Positions 29,673 through 37,423 of a DNA stretch of 58,184 nt are shown piece after piece (within the stretch, counting starts at the first letter, position 1; each line of letters opens with the position of its first letter). The position numbers and the translations under genes are program-made. Under the pieces are notes generated by a model, which made no database searches, was not told the origin of the DNA, and saw only the letters and a list, made by a program, of their open reading frames with translations. The stretch is from Pseudomonas juntendi. Its GTDB lineage: Bacteria > Pseudomonadota > Gammaproteobacteria > Pseudomonadales > Pseudomonadaceae. Location: positions 1-58,184 of the forward strand of contig NZ_BLJG01000019.1 of assembly GCF_009932375.1 (NCBI RefSeq), read 5' to 3'.

Positions 29673-30506
29673 ATGCTACGCACACTGTTTGCCGGGCTGG
29701 CGGCGCTGCTGCTCGCCCAGGTTGCCCATGCGCAGCCGGTGGCCCTGGATGGCACCGAGCAATGGACGATGAAAAGCGCCGCAGGGCGGGAATACCGGAT
29801 CATGATCAGCCTGCCGGAGGGCGATGTACCGTGGACCGGCGGCTACCCGGTTATCTACCTGCTGGACGGCAACGCCTACTTCCCGGCGTTTCACGCGGCC
29901 AAGCGCGCGCAGGAGCGCCTGCGCGGGTCGGTCCTGGTCGCAATCGGCTACCCAAGCGCGACGCCGCTGGATTTCGAACGGCGCGCGTTCGACTTGTCAC
30001 CGCCACAGCCGCCGGAACGGAACACCCCGCCACAAGGCGGTCAGGACCTGTTTCTCGACTTCATCGAACAGCGTCTGATGCCCAGGGTGAATGCGCGCTT
30101 CAAGGTCGATCAGGACCAGCGCAGCCTGGTCGGGCATTCGTTTGCCGGCATGTTCGGCGTCTATACCTTGTTCACCCGCCCACAGCTGTTCCAGCATGTG
30201 GTCGCCATCAGCCCCAGCTTGTGGTGGCGGGACCGCTACCTGTTGGCGCATGAACGGGCATTCAGCCAAAAGGCGCATGCCGGGCAGCTGGTGCTGACCC
30301 ATAGCAGCCTGACCTTGCTGATGGGTGACCGCGAAATGGCACAGGAGATTCAGGATGCCCGGGCCTTGCAAACCAGGCTTGAGGCGTTGTCGCAATATGG
30401 GCTGCGCAGTGACTTCCAGCTCGAAGCCGGCGAGGACCACATGTCGATGCCGTTCCGCGTCGCTGCCCGTGTGCTGGATGAGCTGATGAGCACGCGCAGG
30501 TTCTGA
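29673..30506 (+). CDS. Periplasmic siderophore esterase, IroE/PfeE-like alpha/beta hydrolase
   Basis: A 277-residue esterase-D-like alpha/beta hydrolase. An N-terminal signal peptide (LRTLFAGLAALLLAQVAHAQP) places it in the periplasm. The nucleophile elbow is GHSFAG with Ser156, and the C-terminal GEDHMSMPF supplies the catalytic histidine. IroE and the P. aeruginosa PfeE enzyme belong to this group and open trilactone siderophores such as enterobactin. The ATG is 11 bases past the receptor stop with ribosome site aaggggg, so both are probably one transcript. I infer that it hydrolyses the receptor's ferric siderophore to free iron. Confidence 0.85.
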   Translation: MLRTLFAGLAALLLAQVAHAQPVALDGTEQWTMKSAAGREYRIMISLPEGDVPWTGGYPVIYLLDGNAYFPAFHAAKRAQERLRGSVLVAIGYPSATPLDFERRAFDLSPPQPPERNTPPQGGQDLFLDFIEQRLMPRVNARFKVDQDQRSLVGHSFAGMFGVYTLFTRPQLFQHVVAISPSLWWRDRYLLAHERAFSQKAHAGQLVLTHSSLTLLMGDREMAQEIQDARALQTRLEALSQYGLRSDFQLEAGEDHMSMPFRVAARVLDELMSTRRF

Positions 30507-30529
30507 GCGCCTTTGCGAACCTGCGAGGT

Positions 30530-30557
30530 GGAGCGCCGCGCGCGGCGGCGGCGCTCC
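30530..30557. terminator. Possible terminator-like hairpin after the esterase gene
   Basis: Perfect 10-bp arms ggagcgccgc and gcggcgctcc flank an 8-base loop. It is a strong GC stem, but only cttccc follows and not a T-run, so it could be a weak terminator or mRNA-stabilising element. Confidence 0.45.
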
Positions 30558-30649
30558 TTCCCGCAAGCACCGTAAAACCCGAATGCTCCACTGGGCCACC
30601 CCATCCATTACCATTGGCTACCAACGCCCCCACATCAGGTTCAGCGAAC

Positions 30650-31555
30650 ATGGCCTTCTCCAGCGAATCCCTGGCAATCTTTCTCGCAGTGCTGGATGCC
30701 GGCTCGTTCTCCGCCGCCGCCCGCAAGCTGGGGCGGGTGCCGTCCGCGGTGAGCATGGCAATCGCTCAACTCGAGGCCGAACTGGACCTGCCGCTGTTCG
30801 ACCGGGCAACGCGCAAGGCCCTGCCCACCAGCGCCGCCTTGGCCCTGGAGCCTCAAGCCAGGCAAGTGATCTGCCAGCTCAACCTGCTCGACGCCCAGGC
30901 CTTGCAATTGCACAAGGGCCTGGAGAAACGCCTGACCATCGCCATGGCGCCCGAACTGCAGACCGGGCGCTGGAGCCAGCCACTGGAAACCCTCGCCCAG
31001 GCGTTTCCCAGCCTGGAAGTGGAAGTGCGCTCGGCCACCCAGACCGAGGCCATTCGCCTGCTGCACGAAGGCAGCGTGCAACTGGCACTGGTGTTCGAGC
31101 GGCCAGGCATCGATGAGCGCGAGTCATTCCTCGAAGCCGGTAGCCAGCTGCTGGTTGCGGTGGCCTCGCCGCGCCATCCGGCCGGGCAGAACAGCGGCAC
31201 GCCGCTGCCCGAAGAAGCCTTCGCCGAGCAACGGCAAATCATCGTGGCTTCGGGCAAGCCCACCGGCTCAGACCCGCGCATGGTGCTGTCGCGGCGCATC
31301 TGGCTGACCGACAGCTACCTGGCCACCCTGGATCTGGTGCAGTCCGGGCTGGGTTGGGCATACCTGCCACAACCCCTGGTGGAACCGCTGATTGCATCCG
31401 GCGCGCTGGCCGAAGTGCGCTTCGACAACATGGCCAGCCGCCTGCGCTTGTGGGTGGACATCATCTGGCTCAAGGCACGCCCCTTGGGCCTGGGCGCCCG
31501 CCGTTATCTGGACGTCATGCGCCAGTGCTTCGAGGCAGAGCCGCCCAGGGCCTGA
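30650..31555 (+). CDS. LysR-family transcriptional regulator
   Basis: A 301-residue LysR-type regulator. The winged HTH is at residues 3-62 (SESLAIFLAVLDAGSFSAAARKLGRVPSAVSMAIAQLEAELDLPLFDR), followed by a linker helix and a periplasmic-binding-like effector domain (about 88-290). I chose ATG at 30650, giving MAFSSESLAIF, the usual LysR opening; a TTG at 30614 would add 12 unlikely residues. No divergent neighbour exists to suggest its target, and its effector is unknown. It could control genes elsewhere or itself. Confidence 0.9.
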   Translation: MAFSSESLAIFLAVLDAGSFSAAARKLGRVPSAVSMAIAQLEAELDLPLFDRATRKALPTSAALALEPQARQVICQLNLLDAQALQLHKGLEKRLTIAMAPELQTGRWSQPLETLAQAFPSLEVEVRSATQTEAIRLLHEGSVQLALVFERPGIDERESFLEAGSQLLVAVASPRHPAGQNSGTPLPEEAFAEQRQIIVASGKPTGSDPRMVLSRRIWLTDSYLATLDLVQSGLGWAYLPQPLVEPLIASGALAEVRFDNMASRLRLWVDIIWLKARPLGLGARRYLDVMRQCFEAEPPRA

Positions 31556-31720
31556 ACGGCGCTCGCCCAGCGCCGGGCAGGCCAAGGGGTGCCGGCGGCA
31601 CGGTGCGGCCTGATTCAAAAAAAAGAAAATTCTTACAGCCCGCTAAGACTCCAGTAACTGCCCACTGAAGCGATTCCTCGCTAGATTCGCGCTCGCCATC
31701 CAGAAGAAAAGGAACTTCTC

Positions 31721-32680
31721 ATGTCGAGCCAAGCCGCACGCGGCTACCAGCAGTCGGTGGATGACTTCGCGCACCGGCACCGCCACCCCGATGAAGCCTT
31801 TTACCTGCTGCTGGCCCCCTTCGCTGGCTGCCAGAGCGGGCACCCGCTGGACATCGCCATGCTGGCCAAGGCGCTGGGCAGTGACGCCGTAACGCGCATC
31901 GACAGCAGCGGCCTGGTGCAGGCCCCTGAACGCTGGCCTGCGCTGGTGCGGCTGGCCCGCCCCGGCCAGGCGTGCGGCGCTCTGGCCGCATTGAGCGCAA
32001 CCTACGCCGCCCGTGAGGCTACAGCCACCTGGCACTACGTGTGTGCCTGGCTGCTCAGCGATCAACCCGCCGAAGCCATTGCCCGGCATATCAGCCAGCA
32101 GTGCCATGTGCTGCATCAGCCCGCCCCGCATGGCATCACGGCCTGGTACGAACCCGTGAGGCTGGCGTTGCTGCGCGTCACCCTGAACAATGCTGGCGCA
32201 GTACTCGGGCCGATTCGCAGCTGGCTGCATCCCGATGGTTGCGGCAGTTGCACGGTGCTCGAACGGCCATCGCCGGCTGGCGAGCTGCGCATCACCCGTG
32301 AAGTCCGCGCAACCCAGAACGTCGCGCCACAGATCATTCAACTGCTCAGTGCCTGGCATCGCCTGGCGACCGCGCAAACTGGCGCCACCCGTGGCCAATG
32401 CCCAGGCTCATCCGGCTTGCCGGCCAACGCGCCCGTCCATGTCATGAACCTGATGATCAGGGCCTTCAAGCAGGGCCTGCGCGACCGTGGCGATATCCAG
32501 TGCATGTGCCTGCACCTGCTCATGGTCCACCCGTTGCTGCTGCAGCACCCGACCATCCAGCGCGACGTGGCACAGGCGGTGGCTGGCCAGCAACGCCTGG
32601 CCGCCTGCTTCGCCCGCTACGGCGACAGTGCCTGGGCACGCATCGTTGCCGACCTGCCGCAGGCAGGAGGCTACTCATGA
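31721..32680 (+). CDS. DUF4123-like type VI effector adaptor/chaperone
   Basis: A 319-residue protein resembling DUF4123 (Tap/Tec) adaptors, which load effectors onto VgrG spikes. The region about 24-170 has the family pattern: a hydrophobic start (EAFYLLLAPFAGC), an aromatic middle (TWHYVCAWLLSDQPAEAIARHISQQC) and the segment GITAWYEPVRLALLRVTLNNAGAVLGPIRSWLHP. The match is by pattern and context and not certain. Its stop overlaps the VasX-like effector start (ATGA, 32677-32680), the usual adaptor-effector coupling. Ribosome site aaaaggaac precedes the ATG. No vgrG, hcp or sheath gene is in the window, so it must serve a spike encoded elsewhere. Confidence 0.7.
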   Translation: MSSQAARGYQQSVDDFAHRHRHPDEAFYLLLAPFAGCQSGHPLDIAMLAKALGSDAVTRIDSSGLVQAPERWPALVRLARPGQACGALAALSATYAAREATATWHYVCAWLLSDQPAEAIARHISQQCHVLHQPAPHGITAWYEPVRLALLRVTLNNAGAVLGPIRSWLHPDGCGSCTVLERPSPAGELRITREVRATQNVAPQIIQLLSAWHRLATAQTGATRGQCPGSSGLPANAPVHVMNLMIRAFKQGLRDRGDIQCMCLHLLMVHPLLLQHPTIQRDVAQAVAGQQRLAACFARYGDSAWARIVADLPQAGGYS

Positions 32681-35600
32681 GCATCAGTGCAACCATCCAT
32701 GCCGCCATGCAGGAAGAAATCCCCAACAGCCACGGCGGCTGCAACGCCTGCGGGCGTATTGGCCTGCCCATCCTGCTGCTGCGCGAGGCCTATGCCCCGC
32801 GCCCCGATGCCGGGCACCTGTTTCGCTGGGCCAGTGACAGCGAAATCACCTACCACCCGATGCACACCGACCAGCTCCGCCTGTTGCGCCAGGGCTACGT
32901 TTACGTTCTGCTCGACCAGGCCACCTGGCAGGCCTACGCAGTGGCGGCCGATGCCACCTTGCAGCGGTTTCCGGTATCGCAGATGCCGCTGGGGCCGCCC
33001 AGGCCATTGCCCAAATGGTGTGCCACCGCAGGCCATGACGTCATCGCCTCGTTCATCAACATCGACACGTCGCTGTACCGCACCGCCTGGGTTGCCTTCG
33101 CCAACGATCCGTGGCCGCGCACCGTGCTCGACCGCTACCGCAAAGGCATCGCCCAGTCAGACCCGGCCACCCTCGCCCGCTTCGTCGAAGTCGACCTGCA
33201 CCGTGCACGCAACGACCCCGCCAGCCTCGGCATCGCCATGACCGACAGTTTCCGCTTCGGCATGGAGGGCGTGCTCGAGTTCTCCACCTTTTCATCGGCC
33301 CGGTTCACGAGTGCTCACGGCTTCTACAGCCGTTTGGGTCGGTGGTCCGAAACCCACAACTATCTGCGTACCGTCATTGCTCGGGAACAATTGCCAAACG
33401 GTGTGCTGGCGCTGACCTTGCCCGACCCCGTCGGCATGGTGGTGGAACTGAACGCCCAGCGCACAGGTTGGGTCCAGGCCATGCAGGCATGGCGCGCGCA
33501 GCCGCAGCGGCACTTCGAGTACTTCACCTCCCAGGCGCTGCTGGGCATCCAGCAACTGCATGCTGCCACGGCCGCCGCACAGGGCGCCGAGGCAGCTGAG
33601 CGTGAGGCACGCCAGGTCGAACAGTGGAACGACAGCCCCGTCGGCATCAAGGCGCACCTGCCGCCAGTGGATATCGCAAGGCAGACCCGCCGCAACACCG
33701 CTCGCAACCGGGAGCAGGCCCGGGACCGCTTGCAAGCGCGCTACGACGAAAGCGCCCGCGCGGCGTTCCAGGCTGGCTACGACCGTGAACTGAACCACTG
33801 GCAGTCGATGATCGACCAGGTTGGCCAGCTGTACGCGCTGCACTACGCCCAGCCGGCGTTTCACCAGATCGGTCGCTTCGACTACGACGCTGCCGACCCG
33901 GTCTCGGTCGAGTACTTCATCCAGATGATGGCCGACTGCCTAGCCGGGGGCCCTAGCGAACTGATGCCCGAGGAAGGTCAGCCGCTGGGTATGACGCAGC
34001 TCGTCTGGCAGCACCTGCTGGAAGACGAGCACAGCTTGTTGTACCAGGCGCTGATGGCCAGGAACCAGACGCTGCTGCAGCGCGTGATCGGCGGCTTGTC
34101 AGGCGACGACTTCGGCAAGGTCTACGACATCATCAAAGCCCTCGCTGGCACCCCCGAGGGCCAGTTGCTGATGGTCAAGCCGCTGCAGGATGCCGTCGGT
34201 CAACTGCTGGCCGCGACCACCAGCGCAGGGAATACGCTCGCCCAGCACCTCAGCGAACGCAGCCGCACCCTGGTCGGCCATGTGCACCGGGCGGCTTTCG
34301 CGCTGTATGCCGGGCAGCACGTAACCCCGCTGCGCGTTTCATTGACTGTCGGCGAGTACCTGAGCGTGCTCGACGAGGCCCTGCAAATCCGTACCGATGC
34401 ATTTCTGCAGCAGGTCGACCAGCAGTTCCGCGACCCTGTGGGGCGCAAGGTCCGCGCCATGGTGCTGAGCGGCGCAATCAATATCGCCGCGGTCGGTAAC
34501 CGCAACCAGATGATCGACGTGGTGCTGTGGACCTTCGAGAGCGCCGAGCAATTACAGGCACGGTTGGTCCAGCTGAAAACGTCGACGGCCGAAGGTTTCG
34601 GCGCGCTGGTGCGCACTGTGGCGATCGGTGCAGCCTCGGTAAAGGCACAGGTGTCTGCCGGGCTGCAGATCAGTTCGATGGCGGCGCAAAGCGTGGCCAG
34701 CGATGCAATGCGTAGCCTGCGGGATGCGGCGACCGGTACGGGCAGCGTCGGCCTGCTGCTTGCGCTGGGCGGGCTGTGGTTTCAGCAGGACAGCCTGCGT
34801 AGAAACTACCGGGCGTTACAGCAGACCCATCAGCACAACCCCGAGGCGCAGGCGGCGGTCTGGTCTTCATCGCTGGGGGTGCTGGGTGCCAGTGTTGAGG
34901 CCGCAGGACTGGTTGTTGCGCAGGTATTCGCACGTACACAGCGCCCTGGGCAGATACTAACGGCGGGTTTGGGCATCAGTATGGCGCGGTACGGCGGCGG
35001 CATCGCGGCGATGGCTGGTGTTATGGATGCCGTGCAGTACTGGAATGCCGGCCTTCGAACTGGCCGTGAAGGTGATGAGTCAGCGAACTTCTTCTACAAT
35101 CGCGCAGCCGCAGCAGCAGGATTCTCTGCTAGCGCCGGTATTTTTAGCGCCTTATCGGCAAGCTCACCTCTCATCGTAATAGGCATTAGTGTTTTACTTG
35201 GACTGGCTGCCTACACACTAGCGACAAAGGCAAAAAACCTTGAGTCTTCATTGTTAGAGCTATGGGCACGACACAGTAGATGGGGAAAGCCAGAAGGCCA
35301 TCGACGCTGGATCGACGAACGAGACATCGACAACGCAGTTAGCGCATTCAATGCAGCAGTCATTGGTCTATACGCTCACGTTTCTATCGAAACGAGATTT
35401 CAATCCTCTCACACCGCAAAAACGCCATATGTAGCAGAAACGATGCTCAATGACGGAAATGCTGTGGCGGCAGGTTTCTATCTAGACGTAGATCTCAGTC
35501 TGCCGAAGCCGACCTCCGACTTGACGGAGTACGAATGGTATCTTGTAATAATCCCAGCACGCGCTGGCGGACCACGCCGCATCGCTGCTTATAGCTCAGG

Positions 35601-35856
35601 CAATGGGATAATCGAATACAATCCAAGAGCTTTAGAAGGTGTCCTCGCTGAGCCTGTAAGGCTCGATCAGCACTTTACATTCAGACCCCTCGACAGAACC
35701 ATTAGCATCACTGGTTCACTCCCACTGTTGGACAACCACAACATAGAGGGGGTAGAGCTGACGCTGACCTATTGGCCCAACAGACACGACAAATCAAACT
35801 ATGCAAAAGTGATAACAATGGAGAATAAAATTAATTCTGCCTGGAGTATCTTCTAA
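32677..35856 (+). CDS. VasX-like type VI secretion pore-forming effector
   Basis: A 1059-residue protein. The N-terminus (about 20-180) matches the toxin VasX N-terminal/BTH_I2691 effector pattern: GGCNACGRIGLPILLLREAYAPRP, then LRLLRQGYVYVLLDQATWQAYAV. A long helical middle (about 330-680) is followed by hydrophobic segments near 689-705, 727-750, 761-786 and 810-850, as in colicin-like membrane-inserting tips. The last 200 residues form a soluble region ending WSIF. Up to about 35070 codon use is genomic. Beyond that (residue about 800 on) the DNA is clearly AT-richer with different codons, pointing to a swapped tip. One base overlaps the next gene, a putative immunity protein. Confidence 0.8.
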   Translation: MSISATIHAAMQEEIPNSHGGCNACGRIGLPILLLREAYAPRPDAGHLFRWASDSEITYHPMHTDQLRLLRQGYVYVLLDQATWQAYAVAADATLQRFPVSQMPLGPPRPLPKWCATAGHDVIASFINIDTSLYRTAWVAFANDPWPRTVLDRYRKGIAQSDPATLARFVEVDLHRARNDPASLGIAMTDSFRFGMEGVLEFSTFSSARFTSAHGFYSRLGRWSETHNYLRTVIAREQLPNGVLALTLPDPVGMVVELNAQRTGWVQAMQAWRAQPQRHFEYFTSQALLGIQQLHAATAAAQGAEAAEREARQVEQWNDSPVGIKAHLPPVDIARQTRRNTARNREQARDRLQARYDESARAAFQAGYDRELNHWQSMIDQVGQLYALHYAQPAFHQIGRFDYDAADPVSVEYFIQMMADCLAGGPSELMPEEGQPLGMTQLVWQHLLEDEHSLLYQALMARNQTLLQRVIGGLSGDDFGKVYDIIKALAGTPEGQLLMVKPLQDAVGQLLAATTSAGNTLAQHLSERSRTLVGHVHRAAFALYAGQHVTPLRVSLTVGEYLSVLDEALQIRTDAFLQQVDQQFRDPVGRKVRAMVLSGAINIAAVGNRNQMIDVVLWTFESAEQLQARLVQLKTSTAEGFGALVRTVAIGAASVKAQVSAGLQISSMAAQSVASDAMRSLRDAATGTGSVGLLLALGGLWFQQDSLRRNYRALQQTHQHNPEAQAAVWSSSLGVLGASVEAAGLVVAQVFARTQRPGQILTAGLGISMARYGGGIAAMAGVMDAVQYWNAGLRTGREGDESANFFYNRAAAAAGFSASAGIFSALSASSPLIVIGISVLLGLAAYTLATKAKNLESSLLELWARHSRWGKPEGHRRWIDERDIDNAVSAFNAAVIGLYAHVSIETRFQSSHTAKTPYVAETMLNDGNAVAAGFYLDVDLSLPKPTSDLTEYEWYLVIIPARAGGPRRIAAYSSGNGIIEYNPRALEGVLAEPVRLDQHFTFRPLDRTISITGSLPLLDNHNIEGVELTLTYWPNRHDKSNYAKVITMENKINSAWSIF

Positions 35857-36626
35857 TGCCCCGCCCGCTACTAAACCCTCCCTGCGCTGGTTGGACGGAA
35901 GACCTTCCCCTGCCCGATGCCCCCTGCACAAGTGAGCCAGGCTTAGGTTATCAATCCCCAAATCACCAAGATCCTATCTATCTCGAAATAGCTAGAGCTA
36001 CAATTGGAGCCAGGGAACTAATGGTAATAATCTCACTACCCCCGATTATTTTCACCGCATACCTACCCATCGACATATTAGAAGTCCTCGATCATTTTAA
36101 TTTTGAACTCATGATTGTTAGCATTTTTTCATTAGTCAGCGGAATATGGGGATCCGTTTTTTTCATTCGAATCAGTCTTTCCCCCCCCCGTGACGAACCC
36201 ATTCGTTTCAATCGGAAACGAAAAAAAATCTACGCCTACAACTTTAAATACTGTTGGTGGAACCCCTTTGGAACCTGGAGAGTCGAGCCAGTCTGCTACG
36301 ACTGGTCGCAAGTGCGCGCCGAGCGCTGGTTTCAGCGTGGCCTGCCGGGAAGCGGTGCGCCCAGTTTCAAATGTGGGGTCATGCTGTCCATCGTCGCACC
36401 CGGAACGAACAACGTCATCGACCGGTTTCCCCTGAGTACCATGGGGGCGGATCAGCATGCCTGGGCTTACGTCTGCACTTACATGCAGCATGGCCCCAGC
36501 GCCTTACCCCCACCTGGGGAGCCGAAGGATCACAACGACGTACTCTGGTGTGAGTTCGCCCTGCGTCTTGCCCCTAAAGTGGAATGGCCAGCCGAAATGG
36601 ACCTGGAGTCAAGAACAGCCCCTTGA
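35856..36626 (+). CDS. Candidate inner-membrane immunity protein for the VasX-like effector
   Basis: A 256-residue protein with two strong membrane segments (about 54-74 and 84-107). A cytoplasmic domain beginning PIRFNRKRKKIYAYNFKY follows, resembling DUF6708-type proteins found next to VasX-like toxins. The one-base overlap with the effector stop (TAATG) and the membrane location fit immunity to a pore former, like TsiV2 for VasX. The first 430 bases are AT-rich and contain homopolymers (C9 at 36181-36189, A8 at 36221-36228). From about 36290 the gene returns to genomic GC. Function is inferred from context and topology. Confidence 0.65.
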   Translation: MPRPLLNPPCAGWTEDLPLPDAPCTSEPGLGYQSPNHQDPIYLEIARATIGARELMVIISLPPIIFTAYLPIDILEVLDHFNFELMIVSIFSLVSGIWGSVFFIRISLSPPRDEPIRFNRKRKKIYAYNFKYCWWNPFGTWRVEPVCYDWSQVRAERWFQRGLPGSGAPSFKCGVMLSIVAPGTNNVIDRFPLSTMGADQHAWAYVCTYMQHGPSALPPPGEPKDHNDVLWCEFALRLAPKVEWPAEMDLESRTAP

Positions 36627-36727
36627 AGTCACCCGATGCTCAATTCACCGGGCGAAGACCCTGTTCCACCCCAGGCAGCCGCGTGGTCGGCGCTGCGTGA
36701 TCCAACCGCAACCAGCGCGACTTACCG

Positions 36728-37423
36728 CTAGGCAACAGGCGCCACCAACCTGTACCCCACCCCCGCCTCGGTGATAATGAAGCGTGGCGCCGTAGGGTCA
36801 TCGCCTAGTTTCTGGCGCAGGTGCCCGACCACGATGCGCAGGTAATGGGTATCCTCCACATGGCTGGGCCCCCAGATATCCTTGAGCAACTGCTGCTGGG
36901 TCATCACTCGCCCCGGGTGCCCGGCCAATAACGCCAGCAGCGCGTACTCCTTGCGTGTCAGCGCCACCTCCACGCCCTCCAGGGTTACCCGGCGAAAGGC
37001 GAAGTCCACCGTCAACGGCCCGAAGCTGGCCTTCACTTCCGAGCCCCCGGCTTGCGGCACCTGGCGCAATAACGCACGGATCCGGGCGAGAAATTCCTGG
37101 ATACCGAAGGGCTTGGTCACATAGTCGTTGGCCCCACCATCCAGCGCATCGACCTTCTGCAGCTCACTGGCACGCACTGACAGCACCAACACCGGGACCG
37201 AGCTCCATTCCCGCAGCTCCCGCAACACCTGCTGGCCGTCCATGTCAGGCAGGCCCAGGTCCAGCACGACCAAGTCCGGCTTGCCCAGGGCCGCCTGGGC
37301 CAAGCCTTCGGCACCGGTAGCCGCCTCGAGCACCTTGTAGCCTTGCGAGGCCAGGCTGATACGCAGGAATTTGCGGATCTGCGGTTCATCGTCGATAACC
37401 AACAGGGTGGCGGGCTGGCTCAT
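36728..37423 (-). CDS. kdpE: KdpE, response regulator of the high-affinity K+ pump
   Basis: A 231-residue OmpR-type regulator. The receiver domain (about 5-118) has acidic pocket Asp11/Asp12, phosphoacceptor Asp55 (LVVLDLGLPDMDG) and Lys in YVTKPF. The DNA-binding winged helix (about 130-228) contains LTRKEYALLALLAGHPGRVMTQQQLLKDIWGP. KdpE is phosphorylated by KdpD under potassium limitation or osmotic stress and activates kdpFABC. Its start overlaps the kdpD stop (ATGA). It is the last gene of the kdpFABCDE transcript. Confidence 0.96.
   Translation of the reverse strand: MSQPATLLVIDDEPQIRKFLRISLASQGYKVLEAATGAEGLAQAALGKPDLVVLDLGLPDMDGQQVLRELREWSSVPVLVLSVRASELQKVDALDGGANDYVTKPFGIQEFLARIRALLRQVPQAGGSEVKASFGPLTVDFAFRRVTLEGVEVALTRKEYALLALLAGHPGRVMTQQQLLKDIWGPSHVEDTHYLRIVVGHLRQKLGDDPTAPRFIITEAGVGYRLVAPVA

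Noticed and set aside
36155..36230. Frameshift in the immunity gene at the homopolymers
   Set aside because: The frame stays open through both tracts to a sensible end at 36626 with GC-typical codons, so I treat the gene as intact.
31721..36626. Possibility that the large protein is an Rhs or contact-dependent inhibition toxin
   Set aside because: No YD repeats, no haemagglutinin repeats and no two-partner secretion gene; the N-terminus follows the VasX pattern.
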